A DNA stretch of 64,000 nucleotides from Blautia sp. OF03-15BH (GCF_003463065.1 NZ_QSCM01000016.1:6415-70414), one strand, 5' to 3'; numbered from the stretch's first letter, positions 1 to 8,876 are shown. The notes: generated by a model from the letters alone, not told the origin. Made by a program: numbers and translations.

Positions 1-1
1 T

Positions 2-562
2 CTCCGAGCAGGATTTTTCACGCCGAATCTGATAGGAGGAATTGTTCTTGGCTTTATCTGGCAGTTTGTTTTTAACCGCGTATTTCCAGAAGTACTTATG
101 GCGATCCCCGGATTTGAACAGTCCTGGTTAAGCAGTCCGAGTAAAGCCTTCTGGGCGATCGTAATCGTTGCAACCTGGCAGCAGTCCGGCTATATGCTTT
201 TGATCTATATTGCCGGTTTTGTCGGAGTTCCCCAGGATTATATTGAAGCAGCGGAAATCGACGGAGCAACTGCAGGACAGATCACAAGGCATATCCGCCT
301 GCCGTTGATGGCACAGTCCTTTGTAATCTGTTTCTTTCTGACTCTGACATCTGCGTTCAAAGTATATGACCTGAACCTGTCCCTGACAGATGGAGGTCCT
401 TATGGAACTACAAAGATGGCAGCTATGACGATTTTTGAGAAAGCATTTACTTCACATAATTATGGTCTGGGTCAGGCAGAAGCAATCATTTTCTTCCTGA
501 TCATATTGGTAGTAGCTATTATTCAGGTGGTTTCAGGAAAACGTAAGGAGGTGGAAGCATGA
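2..562 (+). CDS. Carbohydrate ABC transporter permease, MalF type (5' end outside window)
   Basis: An open frame runs from the window edge (first full codon at 2) to a stop at 562, so only the C-terminal part is present. It has the MalF/UgpA-type permease pattern: hydrophobic helices and the cytoplasmic EAA loop (YIEAAEIDGATAGQ, then IRLP), which contacts the ATPase subunit. It should form the membrane channel of a sugar importer together with the next gene, which it overlaps by 4 bases (ATGA). The substrate cannot be read from sequence. The adjacent sucrose phosphorylase suggests a glucoside such as sucrose, which is inference. Confidence 0.9.
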   Translation, partial: LRAGFFTPNLIGGIVLGFIWQFVFNRVFPEVLMAIPGFEQSWLSSPSKAFWAIVIVATWQQSGYMLLIYIAGFVGVPQDYIEAAEIDGATAGQITRHIRLPLMAQSFVICFFLTLTSAFKVYDLNLSLTDGGPYGTTKMAAMTIFEKAFTSHNYGLGQAEAIIFFLIILVVAIIQVVSGKRKEVEA

Positions 563-1428
563 AAACGAATACTGTAAAAAAGATTGGAGGCAATAAGAGA
601 GTTGCCAAAGATATTGGAAAAACAGTGGCTGCTTTTGTATTGTTTCTACTCTATATGATTCCTTTTCTGCTCGTGATTATTAATTCACTAAAAAGAAAAA
701 TTAGTATTGTAAAGACGCCATTATCTCTGGTTGATGACAAAGGTTTTCAATTTGTAAATTACAGCGAAGCCTTTCAGGAGATGCAATTTTTGAAGGCATT
801 CGGAAATTCTATCATGGTAGTAGCCTGTTCAGTGGCACTCTTGATCATCTTTTCCTCCATGTGTGCCTATATTCTGGTACGGAAAGAGTACCTGGCCTGT
901 AAGGTTTTGTTCCTGCTTCTGGTTTCCTATATGGTGGTTCCCTTCCAGGTTATCATGATTCCATTACTTTCTATTTATGGAAATAAACTCGGAGTTCTGA
1001 ATTCCAGGTTAACGTTGATACTGATGAATTTTGGCTTTGGCACCTGTTTTGCAGTATTTTTATGTCATGGTTTTATAAAAACCAGCGTTCCGGTCGCATT
1101 GGAAGAGGCTGCTTTGATTGATGGGTGTGGGCCATTTCAGATCTTTTTCTTCATTGTATTTCCATTACTGAAGCCAATCTTATCTACAATTATGGTATTA
1201 CAGTTTTTGGGTCTCTGGAATGACTATCTCCTTCCGAGTCTGGTTCTTGGAAAACCGGCAACCTATACATTGCCTATTGCGATCCGAACTTTTGTAGGTA
1301 CATTTTCCAGTGATTTTGGAAATATGATGGCGGCTCTTGTAATGACTGTGTTTCCTGTCATTGTGGTTTATATTTTCCTGCAGAAGTACATTGTTGGCGG
1401 AGTGGTTGCAGGTGCTGTAAAATCATGA
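559..1428 (+). CDS. Carbohydrate ABC transporter permease, MalG type
   Basis: This 289-residue membrane protein is the second permease of the importer. It has an N-terminal transmembrane helix (about residues 20-42), several further helices, and the EAA motif (ALEEAALIDGCGPFQ) followed by a FFIVFPLLKP segment, typical of MalG/UgpE proteins. Translational coupling to the preceding permease (ATGA overlap) supports heterodimer assembly. No ATPase gene follows; as in many Firmicutes sugar importers a shared MsiK-type ATPase probably energises it (inference). The solute-binding protein is presumably upstream, outside the window. Confidence 0.9.
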   Translation: MKTNTVKKIGGNKRVAKDIGKTVAAFVLFLLYMIPFLLVIINSLKRKISIVKTPLSLVDDKGFQFVNYSEAFQEMQFLKAFGNSIMVVACSVALLIIFSSMCAYILVRKEYLACKVLFLLLVSYMVVPFQVIMIPLLSIYGNKLGVLNSRLTLILMNFGFGTCFAVFLCHGFIKTSVPVALEEAALIDGCGPFQIFFFIVFPLLKPILSTIMVLQFLGLWNDYLLPSLVLGKPATYTLPIAIRTFVGTFSSDFGNMMAALVMTVFPVIVVYIFLQKYIVGGVVAGAVKS

Positions 1429-1493
1429 GAAAATAACTCGGTTTACTTTAAAATTTATTGTGAAACGTGCAGGACTTTTTGAATAAAGTATGT

Positions 1494-1514
1494 TATGATG
1501 TGAGAAAACGTTTA
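1494..1514 (+). promoter_or_regulatory. Promoter -10 and LacI-type operator upstream of the lacI-family gene
   Basis: A TATGAT -10 box at 1494-1499 is followed by a CG-centred palindrome (AAACGTTT, 1506-1513) inside GAGAAAACGTTTACAT, the usual form of LacI-family operators. The -35 is weak. A related AACGTTTA lies at 2570-2577 upstream of sucrose phosphorylase, so the regulator may control both itself and the enzyme gene. Confidence 0.5.
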
Positions 1515-1548
1515 CATATCGAAATCATACAGAAAGCAGGATAAAAGC

Positions 1549-2532
1549 ATGTCTACAATAAAGGATGTCGCAAAATATGCGGGAGTATCTACAGCCACGG
1601 TTTCACGAGTATTAAACAAGAAAGGACCTCTCAGTGAAAAAACGATTCAAAAGGTAAATGAGGCGGTGGAAAAGCTGGCTTACCATCCCAATGTTCTTGC
1701 CAGGTCTCTTGCCAGTGGAAAAAATAATACCATTGGAGTGCTTGTTCCATCTTATGATCATCCGTTTTGGAGCGAATTATTACAGAAAATGGAAGAAGAA
1801 GCAAAGAGAAAAGGGTACAATGTACTGTTTACCTGTTTCCTGGGAACTTTAGAGGAAAAACAAAAAGCTTTAGAATATTTAATATCCAGGCAGGTAAATG
1901 GTATCATTGTCTGTGCTTATCCGGATTCTGCTTTTTGGAAAGAAGCAAAGAAAAAGTTTAATTTACCGGTTGCTTTTATGGTAAATGTTTCTGATTGTGA
2001 TCCTTCTGTGATTTCCGATGATAAACAGGGAGGGCTTTTGGCAGCACGCCATCTGATTGCAAAAGGCTGTAAAAAACTTGTTCATATCAGTGGAAATCTT
2101 TCCTATTATAAAGAAGCAGATGACAGAACCTATGCTTTTGTGGAAGAAGCAAAAAGGCGGAATGTAGACTGTTATGTATATCAGAATACGATTGATATTA
2201 CTAAGCTGGAGGAGCTGCAGAAGCTTGTAAATAAAGTTTTCTATGAGCAGCCGGATATGGATGGAATGTTTCTGAGTAATGATATTCTGGCAGCTCAATG
2301 CATTGCTTTTGCATTGTCGCAGGGGCTTCGTATACCGGATGATCTCCGTATTATCGGTTATGATGATATTTATATCAGCTCTCTGATTTATCCGCCGCTG
2401 ACGACCATTCGTCAGAATTACCGTGTTCTTGCAGAAACGGCTTTGGAAAATGTACTTGCACAGATCAACGGGGAAAAAGTGGATGATGTAACTGTAGTAC
2501 CCGTGGAATTGATCGAAAGAAAAACGACATAA
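1549..2532 (+). CDS. LacI family transcriptional regulator
   Basis: This 327-residue protein has an N-terminal helix-turn-helix (STIKDVAKYAGVSTATVSRVLN, residues 2-23), the hinge helix region (NVLARSLASGK) and a periplasmic-binding-like effector domain ending in the usual PPLTTIRQ region. Family members repress sugar-use genes until a sugar ligand binds. It sits between the ABC permeases and sucrose phosphorylase and has a palindromic operator in its own promoter, so it probably regulates this sugar locus. The ligand is not predictable from sequence. Confidence 0.93.
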   Translation: MSTIKDVAKYAGVSTATVSRVLNKKGPLSEKTIQKVNEAVEKLAYHPNVLARSLASGKNNTIGVLVPSYDHPFWSELLQKMEEEAKRKGYNVLFTCFLGTLEEKQKALEYLISRQVNGIIVCAYPDSAFWKEAKKKFNLPVAFMVNVSDCDPSVISDDKQGGLLAARHLIAKGCKKLVHISGNLSYYKEADDRTYAFVEEAKRRNVDCYVYQNTIDITKLEELQKLVNKVFYEQPDMDGMFLSNDILAAQCIAFALSQGLRIPDDLRIIGYDDIYISSLIYPPLTTIRQNYRVLAETALENVLAQINGEKVDDVTVVPVELIERKTT

Positions 2533-2604
2533 CAGTTCAGACATAAAGGGACACACACCCTGCATACTGAACGTTTATGAAAACAAAGAAGAGGTGTATG
2601 TTCT

Positions 2605-4059
2605 ATGAAAAAAGTATCAAATAAAATCATGCTGATCACCTATGCGGACTGCATGGGACATGATTTAAAAGATTTAAACACGGTTCTGGATAAATATCTG
2701 GATGGTGCTGTTTATGGATTGCACATCCTTCCGTTTTTTCCGTCTTCGGCGGACAGAGGGTTTGCACCGACAACTTATGATATCGTTGATCCTCAGTTTG
2801 GTGATTGGGATGACATGAAAAAACTCTCTGAGAAATATTATCTGATGTATGATTATATGATCAATCATATTTCTGCTCATAGTGAGATTTATCATGATTT
2901 TCTGGAAAAGAAAGATGCTTCGGAGTATCGGGATTTCTTTATTCGTTTTAAAGATTTCTGGAAAAACGGAGAACCGACAGAAGAACAGATTTCCAAAATC
3001 TATCTGAGAAAAGAACAGCCGTATATCGAGGCAGAATTTGCAGATGGAACCAAGGAAAAACTCTGGTGTACTTTCAGTCCGGAGCAGATTGACATCAACT
3101 GCCTTGGTTCAGAAAAGGCAAAAGAATATCTGGAAGAAAAACTCAAATTCCTCAGTGACCACGGTGCTTCTTTGATCCGGCTGGATGCTCTTGCCTATGC
3201 TTCCAAGAGAGAAGATACCAATTGTTTCTTTGTAGAGCCAGAAATCTGGAAAATTGTGGATCAGTGTGAAAAAGCACTGGAGGGAACAGATTCTGAGATC
3301 CTTCCTGAAATCCATGAAAATTACTTTATTCAGAAAAAGCTGGAAGAGAAAAATGTATATACTTATGACTTTCAGCTGCCAATGTTGATCCTGAATGCAG
3401 TATATTTTGGCAGAACACTTTATCTTAAAGACTGGATGAAGCTTTGTCCGAGAAAGCAGTTTACAACGCTGGATACGCATGATGGAATTGGAGTTGTAGA
3501 TGTTCGTTATCTGATGCCTGATGAAGAAGTGCTTGCAACAAAGAAAAAGGTGTTTGATGCAAATCCGGACATTACAGAGGTTCACACACATGGAAACACA
3601 AAAGTGAATTTCTCAAAATTTGACACCTACCAGATCTGCTGTACCTATTATGATGCACTTGGATCGGAGGATGAGCGTTATCTGATCGCCAGAGCTGTAC
3701 AGTTTTTTGCTCCGGGAATTCCGCAGGTTTATTATGTGGGACTCTTTGCAGGAAGAAACGACTGGGATTTTTATCGTGAAACCAGACAGCCCAGAGATAT
3801 CAACCGTCATTATTATGGTATGGATGAAATCGAAGAGGAATTCAAACGGCCTGTAGTTCAGAAAATGAACCGGCTGATGAAGCTTCGAAATTCCCATCCT
3901 GCTTTTGACGGAGAGTTTGTCCTGCTGGATACAGATGAGCATACATTGGGACTCCGTTGGGAAAAAGATGGAGAATATGCACAGCTGGTAGTCGATTTTG
4001 AAACTCTGACCTATGAAATCGATTATAGTGAAAACGGAGAAAATATAAAATTTAAATAA
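2605..4059 (+). CDS. Sucrose phosphorylase-family enzyme (GH13_18)
   Basis: This 484-residue protein matches the length and motifs of GH13 subfamily 18. These enzymes phosphorolyse sucrose to alpha-glucose-1-phosphate and fructose in the cytoplasm, saving ATP. Catalytic residues are visible: nucleophile Asp near 194 (LIRLDALAYASK), acid/base Glu near 235 (ILPEIHENY) and the transition-state Asp near 293 (LDTHDGIGVVD). The adjacent importer and LacI regulator fit uptake followed by phosphorolysis. Subfamily 18 also contains sucrose-6-phosphate and glucosylglycerate phosphorylases, so the exact acceptor is not certain. The start has an AGAGG site upstream. Confidence 0.88.
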   Translation: MKKVSNKIMLITYADCMGHDLKDLNTVLDKYLDGAVYGLHILPFFPSSADRGFAPTTYDIVDPQFGDWDDMKKLSEKYYLMYDYMINHISAHSEIYHDFLEKKDASEYRDFFIRFKDFWKNGEPTEEQISKIYLRKEQPYIEAEFADGTKEKLWCTFSPEQIDINCLGSEKAKEYLEEKLKFLSDHGASLIRLDALAYASKREDTNCFFVEPEIWKIVDQCEKALEGTDSEILPEIHENYFIQKKLEEKNVYTYDFQLPMLILNAVYFGRTLYLKDWMKLCPRKQFTTLDTHDGIGVVDVRYLMPDEEVLATKKKVFDANPDITEVHTHGNTKVNFSKFDTYQICCTYYDALGSEDERYLIARAVQFFAPGIPQVYYVGLFAGRNDWDFYRETRQPRDINRHYYGMDEIEEEFKRPVVQKMNRLMKLRNSHPAFDGEFVLLDTDEHTLGLRWEKDGEYAQLVVDFETLTYEIDYSENGENIKFK

Positions 4060-4060
4060 G

Positions 4061-4109
4061 AAAAAGCCCCCGCAGACCATGTACACACATGTCTTACGGG
4101 GGCTTTTTT
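4061..4109. terminator. Bidirectional intrinsic terminator
   Basis: A GC-rich hairpin (AAAAAGCCCCCG pairing with CGGGGGCTTTTTT) has A and T runs on its two sides. It lies between the convergent sucrose phosphorylase and fucosidase genes and can serve both. Confidence 0.85.
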
Positions 4110-4118
4110 CACGTTCCA

Positions 4119-5138
4119 TTACAGGGTTTTTGCAACCTCGCGAAGGATCTTCTGGCTGGCCAGGGGGATGCGTCCCAGGCCATCCGGACCTACGTTTAAG
4201 AGGTAGTTGATTCCCATACCATTCAGTTTTTTCTTGTTGGCTGCGATCTCAGCCGCACTCTTCCAATGCTGGTCTCTTGCACAGAAGCCCCAGGAATCGT
4301 TTATGGTAGCAGCGGTCTCATACAGGCCGTAGGGAGAGGGTTTGAAGCCTTCGATGCCGTTCATCAGGGACGGGTCAAACTCTACATTTTCCGGCATGGA
4401 ATCGGGGATCTCGTTGTCGCCAAGAGAGACATAGTCATAAGCACCGTTACCAAGACGGGAATTGATGAGACAGTTCGGCTGATACTTCTTGATGGCATCG
4501 AAGAGGGCACGGCTCTGATTCTCTTTCAGAGTCATGGGCATATCGAACCAGATCAGGCAAAGATCACCGTAGTTGCGGAGGAGTTCCTCTACCTGCGGGT
4601 AGATCTTGTTCTCAAAGCAGAGATCAAAGTTCTTGTGAGCGGCATCCGGAAAATCCCAGCTGTTCTCCCAGGTAACCCCCTGGCAGGGGATGTGGTTGGA
4701 AAGATATCCGCCGCCGTTGGGATCATGCCAGTCCAGATCCTGAGAGTAGTAAAGACCCATTTTCAATCCGTGTTTGTAGCAGGCCTCACCGATTTCGGCA
4801 ACAACGTCACGACCAAAAGGAGTTGCGTCCGCAACGTTGTATTTGTCTACTTTGGAATGGAACATAGCGAAACCGTCATGGTGTTTACTGGTCACTACGA
4901 AGTATTTCATTCCGCAGTCTTTTGCCAGCTTTACCCATTCCTCAGCATCGAAGAATACAGGATTGAAGGCTTTCGTCAGTTTGCCGTATTCTGCATTGGG
5001 GATGGCCAGGTGAGCCTGGATCCACTCTGCGTAAATACCACTGTAACGGTCTTTGTATTCGCCGCCCAGCAGAGAGTACAGTCCCCAGTGTACCATCATT
5101 CCATACTGTGCTTCTTTGAACCATTGTTTCATGTCCAT
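4119..5138 (-). CDS. Alpha-L-fucosidase, GH29
   Basis: This cytoplasmic GH29 glycosidase (339 residues, no signal peptide) removes alpha-linked L-fucose from glycans. The family pattern is clear: WFKEAQYGMMVHWGLYS at the N-terminus, the KHHDGFAMF segment, LYYSQDLDW, and the nucleophile Asp near 199 in LIWFDMPM. The chosen start (ATG at 5138) has AAGGAGG at 5157-5151; the longer frame to 5198 lacks a site. It is short for GH29 (often about 450 residues or more) because it lacks a C-terminal beta domain. It is transcribed alone and convergent to sucrose phosphorylase, in a host rich in mucin-glycan enzymes. Confidence 0.88.
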   Translation of the reverse strand: MDMKQWFKEAQYGMMVHWGLYSLLGGEYKDRYSGIYAEWIQAHLAIPNAEYGKLTKAFNPVFFDAEEWVKLAKDCGMKYFVVTSKHHDGFAMFHSKVDKYNVADATPFGRDVVAEIGEACYKHGLKMGLYYSQDLDWHDPNGGGYLSNHIPCQGVTWENSWDFPDAAHKNFDLCFENKIYPQVEELLRNYGDLCLIWFDMPMTLKENQSRALFDAIKKYQPNCLINSRLGNGAYDYVSLGDNEIPDSMPENVEFDPSLMNGIEGFKPSPYGLYETAATINDSWGFCARDQHWKSAAEIAANKKKLNGMGINYLLNVGPDGLGRIPLASQKILREVAKTL

Positions 5139-5198
5139 AATCGTGTAAATCCTCCTTAAGTAGTCAATGTTTGTACTTTCAGTATAGGGAAAATCCAT

Positions 5199-5721
5199 GA
5201 TTTTTCAAGATACAAAATGGATATGGGAGCAGTCTATTTTTGTTCAGGCATACAGATTAAAAAAATTGTGTAACTGTTCAGGACGTTCAAAACAACAGAT
5301 CACAGGTCTATGCGCTGCTTCGGGCGGTGCCAAACGAGTCCAACCGGGACTTAGTGCTGTTCCGTCATTCCGAAATAAAAATTCATCCTATTGCAAACAA
5401 GTTTGCATAGTTTGATTTTACATTCCACTGATGTTCTGAACTGTTACAAATTATATGAGCAGGTGTCAGGTTTGGAATCGTAATATATTTGTTGGATTTT
5501 ATAATAGAAAGATTTTTCAAAAGGAGTAAGATAAACTTATCAAATTATGCGCTGAGGGTGAAAAGGGAAAGTAGAGAGGTTTCGTCTTAAAAAATAGAAA
5601 TGAAAAGCTTCTTGATACTTGCGCCATTATAAAAGTGGGTATATGATTTTGGAAGATATCAAAGTATCAACCAGACATGATATTTTACAGAAATCATTGA
5701 CAGATACAAGGAGTATAGAAG
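5199..5721. other. Gene-free intergenic stretch, unexplained
   Basis: About 520 bases separate the divergently arranged fucosidase and lactonase genes. No reading frame here has a credible ribosome-binding site or family signature. A moderately GC-rich block (about 5285-5370) stands out from AT-rich flanks, and a small palindrome (TTGCAAACAAGTTTGCATAG, about 5391-5410) is present. I cannot assign a role. Confidence 0.3.
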
Positions 5722-6810
5722 ATGGATCAGATCGCAAGATTTTATGTGGGAACATACAGCCGTCCATTGATTTTTGGGACAGGTGAGGTTTTTGAAGGAA
5801 AAGGAAAGGGCATCCATCCATACCTTTTTGATATGGAAAAAGGAACTCTGATGGAGGAGGGAGCCCCGACAGAAACTGCCAATCCTTCTTTTGTCAGCCT
5901 TTCCGCAGATAAAAAGCTTCTCTATGCCGTCAACGAGCTGACGACGTTTGAAGGAAAAAAGGGTGGTGCGCTCAATACCTATCGCCGGGCAGAAAACGGA
6001 GAACTGACATTACTTTCTCAGAAAGCCACCGGTGGCGAGGATCCCTGCCATGTGGTGACAGACCGGGAGAGAAAAATGGTACTGGTATCCAATTATTCCG
6101 GTGGAAGTTTGGCAGTCTGGCCCCTGGACAAAGACGGAGCGCCGGTGGGAGAAGCTCAGGTGATTCAGCATACGGGAAAAGGCAGAAATCCTGTTCGCCA
6201 GGAAGGACCTCATGTCCATTCCATCACCTTTACCCGGGATGAAAAATACGCAGTGGCGGCAGATCTCGGCCTGGATGAGCTGGTGCTTTATCCCGTGGAC
6301 AAGGAAGAGGGCCGTTTAAAAGAGGAGGAGAAAACCATCTTCCGTACGGGCAAGGAGAAAGGTCCGAGGCTTACGCTTTTTAATCAGACAGGAGATCGCT
6401 GCTATGTTGCCTGCGAGCTCAGCTGCGAGGTACTGGTTTTATCTTATGAAAATGGAAACTTTACGCTTCTTCAGACTCTCTCCACACTGAAAAATGGCTG
6501 GTCCCCGGAGAATACCGCCGCGGATATCCACCTTTCCAAGGATGAAAAATTCCTCTATGTCTCCAGCCGGGGCGAGGATACAATCGCCGTTTATCAGGTA
6601 CAGGAGGACGACCTGCTCTCCCTGGTGGAGATTGTCCCTGCCGGGGTGAAGACTCCGCGGAACTTTGCCATTGACCCCAGCGGCAAATGGCTGCTGGCCG
6701 GAGGGCAGAACAGTGACACCGTAGCTGTTCACAGGATCGACACGGAAACAGGGAAACTGACGTTGACACAGACCTTTGAGGTACCGACACCGGTGTGCCT
6801 GTGTTCATGA
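5722..6810 (+). CDS. Lactonase family protein (7-bladed propeller, 6-phosphogluconolactonase-like)
   Basis: This 362-residue cytoplasmic protein has the repeated blade pattern of the YbhE/Pgl (PF10282) lactonases: FYVGTYS at the start, PSFVSLSADKKLLYAVNE, GGEDPCHVVTDRERKMVLVSNYSGGSL, GPHVHSITFTRDEKYAVAADLG and AADIHLSKDEKFLYVSSRGEDTI. Family members hydrolyse 6-phosphogluconolactone in the oxidative pentose phosphate pathway; many Firmicutes members are uncharacterised. It has a good AAGGAG site and stands alone, so the substrate is inferred only. Confidence 0.82.
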   Translation: MDQIARFYVGTYSRPLIFGTGEVFEGKGKGIHPYLFDMEKGTLMEEGAPTETANPSFVSLSADKKLLYAVNELTTFEGKKGGALNTYRRAENGELTLLSQKATGGEDPCHVVTDRERKMVLVSNYSGGSLAVWPLDKDGAPVGEAQVIQHTGKGRNPVRQEGPHVHSITFTRDEKYAVAADLGLDELVLYPVDKEEGRLKEEEKTIFRTGKEKGPRLTLFNQTGDRCYVACELSCEVLVLSYENGNFTLLQTLSTLKNGWSPENTAADIHLSKDEKFLYVSSRGEDTIAVYQVQEDDLLSLVEIVPAGVKTPRNFAIDPSGKWLLAGGQNSDTVAVHRIDTETGKLTLTQTFEVPTPVCLCS

Positions 6811-6849
6811 GTAAGTAACGAAAGTGGATCGTGAATGGCCGTTTTACTG
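6803..6849 (+). repeat. Dispersed 47-bp repeat, copy 1
   Basis: GTTCATGAGTAAGTAACGAA and the following bases to 6849 recur, with about nine differences and one gap, at 27182-27227. This copy overlaps the last codons of the lactonase gene and ends just before its terminator hairpin. It looks like a genome-dispersed repeat of unknown function. Confidence 0.6.
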
Positions 6850-6853
6850 AAAA

Positions 6854-6886
6854 AATATCCTAGGGATCCTGCCAGGGTATTTTTTA
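6854..6886 (+). terminator. Intrinsic terminator of lactonase gene
   Basis: AATATCCT pairs with AGGGTATT around an inner hairpin and is followed by a T run. It lies about 45 bases after the lactonase stop. Confidence 0.65.
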
Positions 6887-6990
6887 TATAAAAGTGTTGT
6901 TGAGAGAAAGACCGTGGTGTGATAGAATCGAGAAAGACTGTAAAGGTGCAGAGCACAGAGCGGTCTTCGAAAGTAAATGAGGAACGTTTT

Positions 6991-7168
6991 AGGGCCTAGT
7001 ACAGTGAATATTAAGTAACCGCCATATTGACTTGTCTGATCTTTCATCTGCTGCGTTGTCGTCAATCGACGTAGCCACCGCTACGCCTCATTCCTCCGCC
7101 TTGCATATGAAGAAATCACCCTGCGTCAATATAGCAGATACTTAATTTTCACTGTACTAGATAGCCCT
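6991..7168. repeat. Palindromic MITE-like element with about 22-bp terminal inverted repeats
   Basis: The ends CTAGTACAGTGAATATTAAG (from 6996) and CTTAATTTTCACTGTACTAG (to 7160) are inverted repeats with 21 of 22 positions matching, extended outward by AGGGC/GCCCT. Inner inverted segments (GCCATATTGAC near 7020 and GTCAATATAGC near 7125) let most of the element fold into one long imperfect hairpin. No protein is encoded. It sits directly upstream of endonuclease III. Confidence 0.75.
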
Positions 7169-7192
7169 GAACAGAAAAACAGGAGAATATCA

Positions 7193-7828
7193 ATGACAAA
7201 AAAAGAACTGGCGCTGGAGATCATCCAGCGTCTGAAGGAAGCGTATCCGGATGCGGGCTGCACCCTGGATTATAATGAAGCCTGGAAGCTTCTGGTGAGT
7301 GTGCGTCTGGCAGCCCAGTGCACCGATGCCAGAGTCAATGTGGTGGTGCAGGATCTCTATGCGAAATACCCGACAGTCGAAGCCCTGGCCGAGGCCGAGC
7401 CCGAGGAGATCGAAGCCATCGTAAGACCCTGTGGCCTGGGGAAAAGCAAAGCCCGGGACATCAGTGCCTGTATGCGTATGCTGCGGGATGAGTATGATGG
7501 AAAAGTACCCGATGATTTTAATACTCTCTTAAAACTGCCCGGTGTGGGAAGAAAAAGCGCCAACCTCATCATGGGTGACGTTTTTGGCAAGCCTGCTATT
7601 GTCACAGACACCCACTGCATTCGCCTGACCAATCGCATGGGTCTCGTGGACGGTATCAAGGAGCCGAAGAAAGTCGAGATGGCTCTCTGGAAAATCATTC
7701 CCCCGGAGGAAGGCAGCGATTTCTGCCACCGCCTGGTTATGCACGGCCGCGAAGTCTGTACCGCCCGCACGAAACCTTACTGCGACCGCTGCTGCCTGAA
7801 GGACATCTGCCCGAAAATCGGGGTGTAA
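7193..7828 (+). CDS. nth: Endonuclease III (DNA glycosylase/AP lyase)
   Basis: This 211-residue protein removes oxidised pyrimidines from DNA and nicks at the abasic site (base excision repair). It shows the helix-hairpin-helix LKLPGVGRKSANLIMG with the catalytic Lys, the catalytic Asp in VTDTHCIRLTNRMG, and a C-terminal [4Fe-4S] cluster motif (CTARTKPYCDRCCLKDIC; spacing 7-2-5, one longer at the first gap than the E. coli 6-2-5). It starts with an AGGAG site and is followed 14 bases later by a small gene, probably in one transcript. Confidence 0.95.
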   Translation: MTKKELALEIIQRLKEAYPDAGCTLDYNEAWKLLVSVRLAAQCTDARVNVVVQDLYAKYPTVEALAEAEPEEIEAIVRPCGLGKSKARDISACMRMLRDEYDGKVPDDFNTLLKLPGVGRKSANLIMGDVFGKPAIVTDTHCIRLTNRMGLVDGIKEPKKVEMALWKIIPPEEGSDFCHRLVMHGREVCTARTKPYCDRCCLKDICPKIGV

Positions 7829-7842
7829 TACGGGAGGAATCA

Positions 7843-8172
7843 ATGGATAAGAAAACAACGGTATATTATGCCAAAGATGCCGACGTGGCCGCCCGCGTCC
7901 GGACGGTGCTTCAGGCCAACGGGATTGAGGCTGAGGAGAAAAGCTTGGGAGAGCAGGTCTACCATGATATTTACGGTGGAAACGGCGCTTACGGAAGAAA
8001 AATCCAGGTGGAGGAAGAGAAGGAAGAGCAGGCCAGAGCCATTATCCGGGCCTGGCAGGCGGGAGAACAGACTTTGACGGGAAAAAAATCCGGGGAAAGC
8101 AGTAATCTTGCCGGAAAAATCCTGCTTGCGGCAGCAGTTCTTCTTGTGATCGTTCTCCTCTTTCTGAAATAA
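7843..8172 (+). CDS. Small DUF2007-like protein with C-terminal membrane anchor
   Basis: This 109-residue protein has a short alpha/beta domain (TTVYYAKDADVAARVRTVLQ, residues 5-24) resembling the DUF2007 putative signal-transducing family, a charged linker, and one C-terminal transmembrane helix (about 89-108). The orientation suggests a cytosolic domain tethered to the membrane. A GGGAGG site precedes the ATG. The gene lies right after nth; no functional link is known. Confidence 0.7.
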   Translation: MDKKTTVYYAKDADVAARVRTVLQANGIEAEEKSLGEQVYHDIYGGNGAYGRKIQVEEEKEEQARAIIRAWQAGEQTLTGKKSGESSNLAGKILLAAAVLLVIVLLFLK

Positions 8173-8352
8173 AGTTTGCCAGAAACAGACAGAGTTCAAA
8201 AGAAAACGGTTGTACAAGAATCACATTTCGTATAGAATGATTTAGGGTCAAAAGGTCAAAGAGTCGTTCGTACCTGCACGATAAGACTTTTGAACCTGGG
8301 ATTCGCAGGTATCAGTAAATAATAGCAGTACAGAAAACAAGGAGGAAACATT

Positions 8353-8829
8353 TTGATCGGAAAATATTTATGGGTATTTCTGATTTCCATGGTACCCATC
8401 ATTGAACTGAGAGGGGCCATTCCCGTAGCTGTGGGAATGGGACTGCCCCTGATCCCATCGTACATCATTTGCATCATCGGAAATATGCTCCCGGTACCTT
8501 TTATTTATTTCTTTGCACGGAAAGTCCTGATATGGGGTGCAGATAAACCGGTTATCGGAAAATTCTTCACTTTCTGTCTGGAAAAGGGAGAAAAAGGCGG
8601 TAAGAAACTGCAGGCAAAAGCAGGCAGAGGTCTTTTTGTTGCCTTACTTCTCTTCGTGGGTATCCCTCTTCCGGGAACCGGAGCATGGACAGGTACCCTG
8701 GCAGCCAGCCTTCTGGATATGGATTTTAAGTCCAGCGTTATTGCAGTTATGTGTGGCGTTCTCCTGGCAGGCGTGATCATGGCACTGATCAGCAATGGTG
8801 TTCTGGGAGCTTTAAGCTTTATGCTGTAA
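8353..8829 (+). CDS. Small multidrug export protein family (Sm_multidrug_ex, PF06695) membrane protein
   Basis: This 158-residue integral membrane protein begins at TTG (8353), set by the GGAGG at 8341-8345. The family signature is evident: SMVPIIELRGAIPVAVG near the N-terminus, a second half with VGIPLPGTGAWTG, and about four hydrophobic helices. The family name reflects one early report of drug export; the general role is uncertain and it may be a small-molecule transporter related to DedA-type folds. Confidence 0.85.
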   Translation: MIGKYLWVFLISMVPIIELRGAIPVAVGMGLPLIPSYIICIIGNMLPVPFIYFFARKVLIWGADKPVIGKFFTFCLEKGEKGGKKLQAKAGRGLFVALLLFVGIPLPGTGAWTGTLAASLLDMDFKSSVIAVMCGVLLAGVIMALISNGVLGALSFML

Positions 8830-8833
8830 AATC

Positions 8834-8876
8834 AAACCGCTATTCTGGAAAAACCCGGGATAAGCGGTTTTTTTCT
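8834..8876 (+). terminator. Intrinsic terminator
   Basis: AAACCGCT (8834-8841) pairs with AGCGGTTT (8863-8870), followed by T residues, directly after the PF06695 gene. Confidence 0.8.

Noticed and set aside
4266..5159. 297-codon plus-strand frame opposite the fucosidase gene
   Set aside because: Shadow of GH29 with no start site and no family signature.
5197..5415. 72-codon frame upstream of the fucosidase
   Set aside because: No Shine-Dalgarno site and no recognisable protein pattern.
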